Shown here one piece after another: positions 33,961 through 46,189 of a DNA stretch of 64,000 nt. The first letter of the stretch is position 1; each line of letters begins with the position of its first letter. Source of the stretch: Budorcas taxicolor (lineage: Eukaryota; Chordata; Mammalia; Artiodactyla; Bovidae); NCBI RefSeq assembly GCF_023091745.1, contig NC_068910.1, positions 88,044,170-88,108,169 on the forward strand, written 5' to 3'. The position numbers were made by a program, and so were the translations under genes. Under the pieces are notes generated by a model, which was not told the DNA's origin, ran no database searches, and saw only the letters and a program-made list of their open reading frames with translations.

Positions 33961-34416
33961 ATTCACATTTTAGCTTCTGATATGTTTGAGCGTCATTATT
34001 GGTGTCATCTTAGAAAAGTAATTGCACAAACTATCAAATCTATAACCATAACATGATTATTCGTGAGTGCTATCACAGATACTGAAATATCTCAAGGCAA
34101 ATTTCTTGGGCACTTGGAGTGTGACACTATTCCTAGGTGAGTTTTGCTATCATGTGCCTAATCAAGATGACTTTCAGTTTAGTGAGGTTATGGTTCATGA
34201 TACTACAGGTCCTGGTTTTAATCAAATGGATTTTAAGTGACTCACTCAACATGACATAGGCTTGTGTGGAACTAGTAAATGAGTACCTCATGCCTCCAGC
34301 GAAGAATTAGTGTATATCTAAATCTTCTGGGTGACATCTCTTCACTATAACCCTTCTTTTGCATGATTACAGGTAACAATCAGAGGGAAAACAGAACACT
34401 TTAATAAGAGCAGATG
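33961..34416. other. Unassigned DNA
   Basis: A weak MIR-like word string lies at about 34170-34290, but I cannot separate it from chance. No gene was seen. Confidence 0.35.
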
Positions 34417-35995
34417 CTATTCAGTTGCTCAGTCATGTCCGACTCTTTGAGACCCCATGGACTGCAGCACGCCAGGCTTCCTTGTCCTTCACTGCTTCCT
34501 GAAGTTTGCTCAAACTCATGTCCACTGAATCGGTGATGCCATCCAACCATCTTGTCCTCTGTTGTATCCTTCTCCTCCTGCTTTCAATCATTTGCAGCAT
34601 CAGGGTCTATTCTAGTGAGTCAGCCCTTTGCATTGGGTGGTCACAGTATTGCAGCTTCAGCTTCAGGATCAGTCTTTCCAATGAATATTCATATATGATT
34701 TCCTTTAGGATTGACTGATTTTATCTCCTTGCTGTAAGAGACTCTCAAGAGTTTGAAGGCATCAGTTCTTCCTTGCTCAGCCTATTTAATTGTCCAGCAT
34801 CACATCTGTACATGACTACTGGAAAAATTATAGCTTTGATATGGACTTTTGTTGAAAGTAATGTCTCTGCTTTTTAATACACTGTCTAGGTTTGTCATTG
34901 CTTTTCTTCCAAGGAGAAAGCATCTTTTAATTTCATGTTTACAGTCACCATCCACAGTGATTTTGGAGCCCAAGAAAATAAAGTCTGACACTGTTCCCAT
35001 TGTTTTCCCATCTATTTGCCATGAAGTGATGGGACTGCATGCCATGATCTTCCTTTTATCAATGTTGAGTTTTAAGTCAGCTTTTTTACTTTCCTCTTTC
35101 ACCTTTAATTCCTCTTCATTTCCTGCCTTTAGGGTGGTGTCTTCTGCATATGTGAAGTTATTGATATTTCTCCTGGCAATCTCGATTCCAACTTGTACTT
35201 CATTCAGCCCAGCATTTCACATGATGTACTCTGCGTATGAGTTAAATAAACAGGGTGACAACGTATAGCCTTGACATACTCCTTTCCCAATTTTGAACCA
35301 GTTTGTTGTTCCATGTCTGGTTCTAATTGTTGCTTCCTGACTTGTGTACAGGTTCTCAGGAAGCGAGTCAGGTGGTCTGGTATTCCCATCTCTTCAAGAA
35401 TTTTCCACATTTTGCTGTGATCCACACAGTCAAAGGCTTTAGTGTAGTCAATGAAGCAGAAATAGATATTTTTCTTGAATTTTCTTGCTTTTTCTATGAT
35501 CCAGTGGATTTTGGCAATTTGATCTCTTGTTTCTCTGCCTTTTCTAAATCCAGCTTGAACATCTGGAAGTTATCGATTCACATACGTTTGAAGCCTAGCT
35601 TGAAGGATTCTGAGCATTACCTTGCTTGCGTGTGAAATGAGTGCAAATGTGTGGTAGTTTTAACTTTATTTGGTATTGACCTTCTTTGGGATTGGACTGA
35701 AAACATTTTTTTTCATTCTTGTGGCCACTGCTGAGTTTTCCAAATTTGCTTGTATATTGAGTGCAGCACTTTCACAGCATCATCTTTGAGGATTTGAAAT
35801 AGTTCATCTGGAATTTCATCGTCTCCACTACCTTTGTTCATAGTGATGCTTCCTAAGGCCCACTTGACTTCAGACTCGAAGATGTCTGGCTCTAGGTGAA
35901 TGATCACATCATCGTGGTTATCTGGGTCATTTAGATCTTTTTTGTATAGTTCTTGTCTGTATTCTTGCCACCTCTTCTCAATATCTTCTGCTTAG
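34417..35995 (-). mobile_element. BovB LINE, 5'-truncated, about 1.6 kb
   Basis: One of the two longest BovB copies here. Minus-strand frames cover RT upstream sequence (35713-35907), the RT core (35204-35425) and the C-terminal part (34800-35102), in different frames. At about 35350 an A of 'gagaaacctg' is missing, which shifts the RT frame; the copy at 43.8 kb has the same change. The plus-strand 139- and 102-residue frames are antisense. Confidence 0.94.
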
Positions 35996-36094
35996 AAGAT
36001 ATAATGCTCAGTTCCTTCTTTTTTTCTTTCTTACATGTTAGTTTTCTGAAATGTCTTCATCCTTATCTCTACAAGGATTCTCAAACTGGCTCTG

Positions 36095-36300
36095 CAGGTA
36101 AAGATTTGGATCAAATCAAGGCTCCACTGTTTATTCACTGTGTTAGTTGGGAAATCCATGTTTTCAACCCCAGATGTTTGATGTGTAGAATTGGTTAAAA
36201 ATACCTTCATCCATATTATTGTTATGAGATGCAAATGCAATCACATCTGTAAAGTATTTAGCAAAGTGAACATAATCTTTAGATTCATTAATATCTACTC
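36095..36300 (-). mobile_element. MIR SINE
   Basis: The plus strand reads 'aaggctccactgtttattca', 'aataccttcatccatattat' and 'catctgtaaagtatttagca', a reverse MIR in the correct order. Confidence 0.65.
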
Positions 36301-36759
36301 TCTCTACCACTGCTCTAGAAAAATTTAAATTAATAACAAATCTTGATTGTTCCTCTGATGGCTCTTCCTGGTGTTACCCCTGAGAAGCAGCTTTCATGCA
36401 ATTCAATGTTTTTGCTCTTCTCTCTATTAGTTCAGCCCCAGGGATATTTTACACCTCAGTTTTGGCAGTTACAGGTAATGGCAGCCAATCCTCTCTGAGC
36501 TTCCCCCAGGGACTACAGCATTGGCTTTCAAGGGTGCTACGCCACATAGATTTCAAAGCATAAGCTCTCAAATACCTCCAAATTTGTCAGAAACATCACA
36601 CAAAATGTAGTGGACAGTTCTCAAGGATCATACATGTGTGTCCCACTAAAACGAGAACACTGGCAACAGATTTTAAGAAGACTCACAAATAAACAGTGTC
36701 AAAACCACGTCTAGAGTTTAGAGAAGTAGAATAACAGTGTTTGTTCAAATAATATCTCT
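36301..36759. other. Unassigned DNA
   Basis: No transposon or gene was recognised. An acceptor-like 'ctctattag' and donor-like 'caggtaatg' bracket 44 bases at 36431-36474. I regard this as chance. Confidence 0.4.
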
Positions 36760-37140
36760 TCCCTTCAGTTGTTGTGGGAACTTGGGTAAGTTATGTAACT
36801 TTTCTGTGCCTTTACACCATTATATAATCCTCAAAGGGCTTCCTTGGTGGCTCAGACAGTAAAAAGTCTGCCTGCAATGTGGGAGACCTGGGTTCGATCC
36901 CTGGGTTGGGAAGATCCCCTGGAGAAAGAAATGGCAACCCACTCCAGTATTCTTGCCAGGAAAATCCCAAGGATGGAGGAGCCAGATGGGCTACAGACCA
37001 TGGGGTTGCAAAGAGTCAGACATGACTGAGTGACTAATACTTGCACTTTCATAATCCTCAAAAGAGTATTACTAGGATAAAAAGAGTGGATTTTACATAA
37101 ACTGTGTAGAATAAGGGTTCCAGGTGCAGTGTAAGAATAT
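36760..37140 (-). mobile_element. MIR SINE split by a Bov-tA
   Basis: The words 'cttgggtaagttatgtaact' and 'tttctgtgcctttacacc' before the SINE and 'aagagtattactaggataaa' after it form one reverse MIR interrupted at 36836-37050. Confidence 0.6.
36836..37050 (+). mobile_element. Bov-tA SINE nested in MIR
   Basis: An exact 12-bp duplication, ataatcctcaaa, lies at 36824-36835 and 37051-37062. The copy is near consensus and full length. Confidence 0.96.
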
Positions 37141-38427
37141 GTGTGTGTTTGCTGTTGTTTCTGATCTTCAGTTAAGTCTCCCTTTTAATTCCTTCTCCTT
37201 ATAGGTGATCATGGTAGTTTCCTCAGTTAGAATGAGTTAATATGTCATTTAGTTGTTCTGATCTAGTCATTCTGCTACACCTTCCACTGAATATTAGCAA
37301 TCTACTTCGAGATATTAGTTTCCACATTTTTCCAGATGCAGACTTAGAGGATTAGAGGAGCCAGGGGTAAACCTAACTCTTTTCAGTTCCTAAGTCCATT
37401 CAGTTTTCATGACTGTATCAAAATCATGTCATCTGGAAGATTTTGGGCATCATTATTCTTATAAACATGTCCATTTCTCAGATCTTAATCCTTCTCTTAC
37501 GGAGTTGAGCATTCACAAATAATATACCAGCATTGATTTGACCTTGAATTTCTCTGACACCAAGGACATCTGAGCAACACCCATGATCTCTTTAAAACAC
37601 TTTAGCAGATGCAATACTGTTAACAGTGAATTTCTACTAAGTTCCATGTGTGTGCATGAAGGTGTGTGTGCATGTACATGTGAGTATAGCCAATTTTCTC
37701 ATGTTAATTTGGCAGATTTTTTTCTTTGACTTAACACATGAGTATATTGATAATTTTAAAAGTAGAAGTTTCTACTGCATATTAAAGTTTTGCCCTCAAG
37801 AATTCGTCCTAATGAATTTCTTCTATGAGCCTGATATTTATGCCAGTAATCAGACAATTGAAAAAAGAAATGAATTATGGCCTAATGAACTACTTTAAAA
37901 TGTTGCTTTCAGAAGCTACTTATTTGCAATATTTAAGGATAATTGCCAGTATGCCAATTTTTTTTTTTTTTTAATCTAGTGTAGAGTAGAAACTTAAGTA
38001 GGTGTTTGACGATTGAGATGTATTCTTAAAATGCATGGAGAAGCTCCAAAGGTAAGATCTAATGTCATGGCACATTTAATGAAAAGTGAAACCCATTCTG
38101 TGCAGCATCTGCTTATTCATAGTTTTATTTGTTATGAGAATAATACCATACAATTTTTAGTCCATTATGGCTATTTTAAAAATTATGAAGTTGAAAGAAC
38201 TGCCTGAAAGAATTGGTCTTTTTCAAGTCTGACCTTAATTCATTTGAGAATATATTAAATCTGTTTAATTCAGCTAGGGTAAAATTTATACAGTGATTAT
38301 GAAATGCTTATGGTAATTGTTTCCAAACAAGTTTTGGGATACCAAGTTCAAAAAGAACACCTTCATAAATGCCATGAAAAATCAGTCAGTAATGCTATTT
38401 TGTACGTAGTGAGCTAGGAGTGTACAA
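37141..38427. other. Long unassigned, mostly single-copy stretch
   Basis: About 1.3 kb without a transposon I can name, apart from a T run at 37958-37972. Short frames (82 codons at 37650, 64 codons at 38013) have no recognisable domain. It may contain conserved non-coding sequence but nothing in it points to a specific role. Confidence 0.4.
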
Positions 38428-38645
38428 GGAGCTTCCCTGGAGGCTCACTGGTTAAGAATCTGCCTGCCAATGCTGGAGACATGGGTTTGATCCTTGGATT
38501 AGAAGATTCCCTGGAGAAAGGAATGGCAACCCACTCCAGTATTCTTGCCTTGGAAATCCCACGGACAGAGAGGAGTCTGTTGGGCTACAGTCTAAGGGGT
38601 TGCAAAAAAGCTGGACATGATTTAGTGACTAAACAATAACAACAA
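38428..38645 (+). mobile_element. Bov-tA SINE
   Basis: The copy runs from 'gagcttccctggaggctcac' to 'gtgactaaacaataacaac'. It is moderately diverged. Confidence 0.92.
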
Positions 38646-39055
38646 ATTAAGCAAACAGCTAAGCAGTTTATTTCAATAGCGTGTCTGCTCTTATTTCATA
38701 TGAACAATTTTGTGTTCTGTGGTTAAGGCATTTTTTCCCCCTCTTCTACTGGTTTCATAAATAGCATTTAACAAATATAGATATACTAGGTTTTCCAATT
38801 CAGCAGTAAACAAATTCTATATGCTCTGCAGTGGGAGAGACAGATATCAAAGAGAAAGGACTCTAACACATTTTGAATAAAAACTATGGTAAGCAATTTA
38901 TAAATTTCATCAGCATAGTTGATACATAAATTTCATCCTAAAAGATAACTGTAACATAGTCTTACTGGCCAAGAAAAGTTATCCTGAGACATGAAAGAAG
39001 GGCAGCAATAAAGAGCAAATTTTTTATTTTCATAAAAATAGAGAAATAGAAAAGT
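38646..39055. other. Unassigned AT-rich DNA
   Basis: No feature was recognised. Confidence 0.45.
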
Positions 39056-39430
39056 GAATTGATGCTTTTGAATCATGGTGTTGGAGAAGAATCTTGAGAG
39101 TCCCTTGGACTGCAAGGAGATCCATCCAAACAGTCATAAAGGAAATCAGTCCTGAATATTCATTGGATGGATGATAGAAGCTGAAACTCCAGGACTTTGG
39201 CCACCTGATGTGAAGAATTGACTAGGAAAAGACCCTGATGCTGGGAAAGATTGAAGGGCAGAGGAGAAGGGGATGACAGAGGATGAGATGCTGGATGGCG
39301 TCACCGACTCGATGGGTGTGAGTTTGAGCAAGCTCCAGGATTTGGTGATGGACAGGGAGGCCTGGCCTGCTGCATGCAGTCCATGGGGTCACAAAGAGTC
39401 AGACACGACTGAGCAACTGAACTGAGCTGA
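39056..39430 (+). mobile_element. BovB 3' fragment
   Basis: About 375 bases from 'gaattgatgcttttgaatca' to 'gcaactgaactgagctga' encode broken C-terminal RT sequence. A small duplication ('gctgcatgcag') lies near the 3' end. Confidence 0.93.
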
Positions 39431-40023
39431 ATATCATTCTTTACATTCAACTACAGTGGGTAGCAGACGGAAGAGAGTGAGAATTAGTCTCCAAATGCAG
39501 GTGAGATGGAATACAGCTTGGAGAATCCTTCAGTTACTTGTATTGGTTCCCTACTGTTGTCTGTTATGCAATCCTATGCAAATGATGCTAAAGGCTAGAG
39601 AGTTATCCTCAATTTGGGATTTAAAAGATATTTATCAGAATTGTGGTTTTTCATTAGTTTTGGGGGTGAATCCTGTCACTTGAAAGGGCCCCTTCAGATA
39701 TTTAATATGGAAAGATCATGCACTCTCCTCAGATCGGAAATGGGGACTAAAATGTAACAGAAATGAGATTGTCAGTCCTTTTCTCCCCAAAGATTCTGAG
39801 ATGAAGAAATATGACGAAGCTTGAAAACCCCAAGGATTGTGTTACAGTCTCTCTCTCTGAATCACACTTGGCCCAAGACAGCTTTGTGATGCACAACAAG
39901 ATTTTAGCAAATAAAGAAATATTTCATAAATTCATCTCTAGTAAGTTTATCTTCTTGTTTCCCTTTACTCTTCCCACATAAAACTATATAAGTTTCTGAA
40001 AAAATGTAACTCTTTTCTAGTCA
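39431..40023. other. Unassigned DNA
   Basis: An exact octamer word (atgcaaat, 39576-39583) is present but isolated. The 75-residue plus-strand frame at 39456 has no known domain. Confidence 0.4.
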
Positions 40024-40234
40024 TTGTTGTTTACTCCCTAAGTTGTGTTTGACTCTTTTGTGACACCATGGACTGTAGACCACAAAGCTCCTCTGTTCAT
40101 GGGATTCTCCAGCCAAGAATGCTGGAGTGAGTTGCCATTTCCTTCTCCCCAGGATCTTCCCAACCCAGGGATTTAACCCACCTGCCCTGCTTGGCAGTGG
40201 GAGATTCTTTACCACTGACTACCCAGGAAACCCT
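40024..40234 (-). mobile_element. Bov-tA SINE
   Basis: A reverse-oriented, older copy runs from 'ttgttgtttactccctaagt' to 'gactacccaggaaaccc'. Confidence 0.9.
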
Positions 40235-40940
40235 TTCTGACCTTAGCAAGAAGAATTTGATATATTCAAAGATATGTCAAGTACAAATATTATTGCTTAT
40301 ATTATTATACTTATTTCTAGTGCTACTATCAATAAGAACAGACTTACCAAAATGGGTACCACTTAACTGAACAATCTGTGCCAGTTTCTGTGGCATGTAG
40401 AGATTGCCAGTTTTCTTTGCTGTTTTGAAATATAGGGCAAAAACTTTATGGTAGCAAAATTTTCTGCATGAAAAATCATGTCTACTGGGAAAATGAAGGA
40501 GAATTTCCTTCTAGATGCCTTTTTTTTTTTTTTAAGAGCATCTGATCTTGGGAAATGAATGCAATAGGGGGATGTAGCAGTCAGAGAGAAAAAATAACGC
40601 ATGTAAATTGTTTCTCACTATGTACACCTGAATAAAATGAACTGTGTTAAATTGCTTATGTAAAGTAGGAGGACTGTTTCCATTCATGAATAAATAGCAT
40701 TTATAACATTGCTGTTATAAAGTAATAAATGTATTCGCAGTTGCTTCATGCACCAAATCAATTTTGGACAGGTCAAATGAACTAGATATTGCACTATTAT
40801 AACAGCTTGTTCACTCTTCAGTTCAAATAGGATCAAAAGATAAAACACTATTTTGCACTGTGAATAACTTTCATAAAATATTTGACCATAGTTCACTTAT
40901 TTGACAAAAATATCTTGATCTTTATGACCAGAATGCCAAT
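40235..40940. other. Unassigned AT-rich DNA
   Basis: No gene was seen. A T run at 40520-40534 has no identifiable retroposon body beside it. Confidence 0.45.
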
Positions 40941-40998
40941 ACAGTTGTTGTTCAGCTGCTCAGTTGTGTCCAACTCTTTGTGACCCCATGGGCTGGAT
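40941..40998 (-). mobile_element. BovB/Bov-tA tail fragment
   Basis: Only about 58 bases of the 3' end are present ('gttgttgttcagctgctcag' to 'ccccatgggctg'). Confidence 0.85.
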
Positions 40999-42037
40999 TG
41001 TAGATACTCATAAATTTTTCCCCCAACTCATCCGAGTTACTAAAACTTAAGACTATCTTGTTAGAATTATAGATTAATTAACATATATAATTGGTTAGTG
41101 ACCGAATAGAATATCAAGTTTTCAAAGTAATTGTTGAGTTAAGCTCATTCATAGGAATTCAGAGGCAATCTTAGGGTTAATGTTCTATCAAGCAGTTGAA
41201 CTTTTAACATTTGCAAAATGTCATATTATCATGAAAAAATGGCATTCAAAATAGAATCCAACGTTATCTTACACTAGTATACTTTCTGAGAATCTTGAGT
41301 AGGTGTCATCACTCATAGTCTTAGAGCAGAAGAAGATTTTAAGGATCGTGTATGTCTTACCATTTCTTTCTTTCTTTTTTTTTTTTTCCTTCAATGTTGA
41401 TATTTATCACTGTCAGATCTTATCACTAGTGCTGCTTTGTCACATATTTGAGTGGTGAGGTAAGTTTCAAACTATGTTCACAGAACTCCTTAGTCCTTAC
41501 TTACTTTGCTTTGTAATCGACTTCTCCTGGTGTTAAACATGTAACTGTTACTTAAGAAGTGTGATTGTTATCTCTATCAGTTATTTTTATGTGGGTTAAA
41601 GTACTATATTTAAATACATGCTATAGTTACATACTTTTATATATATATATAGTATACTTTAAAATTCTCATTTGGACTACTCAGTTTAATAAATAAATGA
41701 TTTAATATTTCTTTCCTCTCCCATGATTCTAACATGACAAAGACCATTCTAAGAACTTACACCATGTTAGTCATATAGGAAACATTCTTTATGTGCTTGT
41801 AAAATGACAAATTCTACCTGTTCTTCATTTCCCAAACAAAATATCTCATTCACTTGAACTTCTACAAAACTTTTAAGATGCACTAAGTATTGTGTGAGTT
41901 CTTTCTGCAAGTATATATGCTTCTTCGCATCATTTTATTTTTCTCATTTCTCAACCAAACCAGAGCAATAAACCCCTGCAATATTAACACTAAACTCTCT
42001 GCTGCTGTTACCTGATAGCTAGCCCCAACTGGATGGA
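40999..42037. other. Unassigned AT-rich DNA
   Basis: About 1 kb holds no transposon or gene I can name. A T-rich run (41363-41388) and a short ta repeat (41638-41650) are the only simple sequences. Confidence 0.45.
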
Positions 42038-42746
42038 TGAGGAGAGGAAAAAGCTGGGTTGAAACTCAACATGACAAAAAAACCCCAAAAAACTAAGACC
42101 GTGGAATCCAGCCCCATCATTCCATGGCAAATAGAAGAGGAAAAAGTGGAAACAGTGACAGATTTTATTTTCTTGGGCTCCAAAATCATTGTGGATGGTG
42201 ACTGCAGTCATGAAATTACTAGATGCTTAGAAGGAAAGCTATGACAAAACTAGACAGAATATTAAAAAGCAGAGCTATCACTTTGCGAGCAAAGTCCGTC
42301 TAGTTAAGGCTTTGGTTTTTCCGGTAATCATGTACAGTTATGAGAGTTGGACCATAGAGAAGACTGAGCACCAAAGAACTTATGCTCTTGAATTGTGGTG
42401 CTGGAGAAGACTCTTGAGAGTCCCCTGGACAGCACGGAGATCAAACTTGTCAATCGTAAAAGAAATGAACCCTGAATATTCAGTGGAAGGACTGATGTTG
42501 AAGCTGAAGGTTTGGCCACCTGATGTGAAGAGCCAACTCACTGAAAAAGACCCTGATGCTGGGAAAGATTGAAGGCAAAAGGAGACGAGGGCAGCAGAGG
42601 ATGAGATGGTCAGACAGCATCACTGACTCAATGGACATGAATTTGAGCAAACTATAGGAGATAGCAAAGGACAGGGAAGCCTGGCATGCTGCAGTCTATC
42701 AGATCACAAAGACCTGGACACAACTTAGTGACTGAACAACAACCAG
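42038..42746 (+). mobile_element. BovB LINE 3' fragment, about 0.7 kb
   Basis: Plus-strand frames at 42059-42244 and 42312-42572 are successive pieces of the RT C-terminal region, separated by a frameshift. The tail is 'gtgactgaacaacaaccag'. The element ends within the usual BovB 3' UTR without ttcag repeats, as in the older copies. Confidence 0.93.
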
Positions 42747-43785
42747 ATGGATAGCCACATAGTAAAGAAACTAAACTTTCTGAGGTGTCAAACAGAAGAG
42801 AGTATAGCAGTGATCGATGAGATGGAAAAGCATAAGAGAGAATAAGATGGAACATTTATTATTACATAGATTTGTATTCCAAGGATGAAAGAGAAGCAAT
42901 GAAATTATTGCAGCTCTAAAAGTGGAAAATGGTGGTTATTCTGCTGAGGGTCGAGCACGCCATTTTATGAGAGCAACAATTTTACAATCAGTGGAATGGA
43001 GTGCGTATGGTAGAATTATTTCCCCCATAGGAGCAATTTGGATGATTACTGTCCTTAATACATTGGTTTACATTTACCTTTTCTAGTTCAATTTTTAGGT
43101 TCAACATAATAAAGTAATATTAGTAAAGTAGTAAGGAAGGAGGAGGAAAATAAGTGTTTAACTGTAAATAGCAGAGCATCTGTGTGATTCATTTCTAAAT
43201 TCCTTGTAATCAGGGAAAATAATTACAGTATTATGTTCTAAAAATGGCACAAGGATAATTATTAAGCAGATGTATGGCTATTTGTCATTGAGGTTGGGCA
43301 ATTTCATTTATAAACTCATGTGCTTATATAACAGCTCAGGATCAAACCTACACCATCTGTGTTATATTAAAAACCTTATCTGGGACGTGTGCTGCCTACA
43401 GGACTGAAACAGTTCTTTTTTTTGTTTTGCAAACATTTGGAGTTGTTGTTCTGTAGGATTAGATCATGGCATTTACTCTTCATCCATCCTGGGGAAAATC
43501 TCATCTAAATAGTTATTATTGTCATCCATATGTAATCCACCGAGAGACACACAATGTCTGTGATAAATTATTGAAGACATTCATGTCATGAATACTAAGG
43601 TATGTGTCTTATGGAACTCGAGAACTAGCAGGTCGCTTTGAGACAGACTACCTATAAAATGTGGTAAAGTCCACAGCCAACCAGATCCTTTGGGTTCATA
43701 TTCTGACTTGAATATTTGGTACCTATGTAAGTTGATACCAAATGTAAATTGGTACCATATGTAAGATGTTACTTTTAAAGTGAAC
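42747..43785. other. Single-copy stretch; candidate conserved block
   Basis: The part at 42890-43400 matches no repeat known to me and contains several TAATTA-type words (43219-43224 region and 43256-43264). A duplicated word 'ttggtaccta.gtaa' at 43717 and 43750 marks a small local repeat. No coding frame of note was found. Confidence 0.35.
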
Positions 43786-45516
43786 AATGCCAAGAAATAG
43801 AGGAAAACAATAGAATGGGAAACTCAAGAAGATTAAAGATATCAAGGGAACATTATACACAAAGATAGGTACAATAAAAGACAGAAACAGTATGGACCTA
43901 ACAGAAGCAGAAGATTTTAAGAAAAGACGGCAAGAGTACACAGAATAACTATACAAAAAGATGTTAATGACCTAGATAAACAATATGATGTGATCACTCA
44001 TCAGAGCCAGACATTGTGAAGTGTGGTCATGTGGGCCTTAGGAAGCATCACTATGAGCAAAGCTGTGGAGGTGATGCAATTCCAGCTGAGCTATTTCAAG
44101 TCCTAAAAGATGATGCTGTGAAAATGCTATGCAAAATGTGCCAGCAAATTTGGAAAACTCAGCAGTGGCCGTGGGACTGGAAAAGGTCAGCTTTCATTCT
44201 AATCCCAAAGAAAGGCAATGCCAAAGAATGCTCAAACTACCACACATTTGCATTCATTTCACATGTTAGCAAGGTAATGCTTAAAATCCTTCAAACTAGA
44301 CTTTAAAAGTATGCGAACTGACTACTTCCAGATGTTCAAGCTGGATTTAGAAAAGGCAGAGGAACCAGAGATCAAATTGCCACATCTGTTGGATCTAGAA
44401 AAAGCTAGATAATTCCAGAAAAACATCTATTTCTGCTTCATTGACTACACTAAAGCCTTTAACTGTATGGATCACAACAAACTATGGAAAATTCTTAAAG
44501 AGATGGGAATACCAGACCACCTGACTCGCTTCCTAAGAACCTGTACACAGGTCAAGAAGCAACAATTGGAACCACACATGGAACAACAAACTGGTTCAAA
44601 ATTGGGAAAGGAGTATGTCAAGGCTATACGTTGTCACCCTGTTTATTTAACTCATATGCAGAGTACATCATGTGAAATGCTGGGCTGAATGAAGTACAAG
44701 CTGGAATCAAGACTGCCAAGAGAAATATGAATAACTTCACATATGCAGAAAACACCACCCTAAAGGCAGAAAGTGAAGAGGAATTAAAAAGCCTCTTGAT
44801 GAAGGTGAAAGAGGAGAGTGCAAAACCTGACTTAAAACTCAACCTTGAAAAAAGGAAGATCATGGCATGCAGTCCCATCACTTCATGGCAAATAGATGGG
44901 GAAACAATGGAAACAGTGTCAGACTTTAATTTCTTGGGCTCCAAAATCACTGTGGATGGTGACTGCAGCAACAAAATCAAAAAATGCTTGCTCCTTGGAA
45001 GAAAAGCAATGACAAACCTAGACAACATATTAAAAAGCAGAGACATTACTTTGCAGACAAAAGTCCATATTGTCAAAACTACTGGTTTTTCCAGTAGTCA
45101 TGTACGAATGTGAGATCTGAACAATAAAAAAAAGGCTGAACACCAAAGAATTGATGCTTTTCAACTGTGATGTTGGAGAAGACTCTTGAGAGTCCCTTGG
45201 ACAACATGGAGATGAAACCAGTCAATCCTAAAGGAAATCAACCCTTAATATTCATTGGAAGGACTGATCCTGAAGCCGAAGCTCCAGTACTTTGACCACC
45301 TGATGCGAAGAGCTGACACTTTGGAGAAGACCCTGACACTGGGAAAGACTGAAGGCAGGAGGAGAAGAGGTTAACAGAAGATGAGATAATTGGATGGCAT
45401 CACCTACTCAATGGACATGAGTTTGAGCAAGATTCGGGAGTCAGTGAAGGACACAGAATCCTGGAATGCTGCCATCCATGGGGTTGCAATGAGTTAGACA
45501 CTATTGAGGGACTGAA
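43786..45516 (+). mobile_element. BovB LINE, 5'-truncated, about 1.73 kb (longest copy here)
   Basis: The copy starts in RT upstream sequence ('aatgccaagaaatagagg'), passes through 'agatgatgctgtgaaaatgc', the RT core and the C-terminal region, and ends at 'gagggactgaacgat'. Plus-strand frames at 44016-44306, 44467-44688 and 44727-45113 are consecutive but shifted. The usual YADD box reads YAEN at about 44740-44751, so a catalytic aspartate is lost as well. It cannot encode active enzyme. Confidence 0.95.
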
Positions 45517-45524
45517 CGATATAA

Positions 45525-45685
45525 GTTGGAAAAGTTATTTAACCTTCTATGCTTCAATTTTTTTACCTTTATATTAGACATAATAATAATTAAAACTTTC
45601 ATGGAATTGATATGAAGATCAGAGATTGAAACATGTATGGTACCTATAACATTGTATACAGGCAAAGTGTATAAGTTATTATTTT
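45525..45685 (-). mobile_element. MIR SINE
   Basis: The plus strand reads 'gaaaagttatttaaccttct', 'atgcttcaatttttttacct' and 'atagacataataataattaa', a reverse MIR. A second weak reverse MIR may follow at about 45810-45900 ('cttcctagctgtgtagctat'). Confidence 0.55.
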
Positions 45686-45900
45686 CCAGTTTAACTTCCT
45701 CAGTTTGCAGATTATGAAAGGCAGACTAATTCTTTGAAAGGCAATGATGACTGAAAGATACAAACATACATACACACTTGGAATATCATTCAACTGATAT
45801 TAAATTCAGTTCTTTCCCTTCCTAGCTGTGTAGCTATGTGGCTCTTGTACAGCAAATGTTACCAAGTGTAAAAAGTGAGAAAAATATTCATCAGAGGTAA

Positions 45901-46189
45901 TCTAAGACTTCCTAGAGCAAAGATTTTTCTTAAAGATGACCTGTCACTATGATTTCATTTTTTCCTGTGGGAGAGGTCACCAGTTTTTATAAAGTTTTTC
46001 CTTTCCACTGACCTATCTGCATTATCAGATATATCTCTACCACAGTGACCTTGGAGACCAGTTCTAGAAGCTGGAAAATCTTCTTGAGGACCTTTTCATT
46101 AAGTTATATACCATTTTATTCCATAAGAGCCATAAAATTATTGATCATAGCTCATTTTTGTAGGATAATTCTTTGTTGTGATATGTTAA
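45901..46189. other. Unassigned DNA
   Basis: Nothing was recognised before the poly(T) run. Confidence 0.4.

Noticed and set aside
36431..36474. 44-base mini-exon between tag and gtaatg
   Set aside because: The acceptor and donor are only moderate, the segment is very short, and no neighbouring exon was found.
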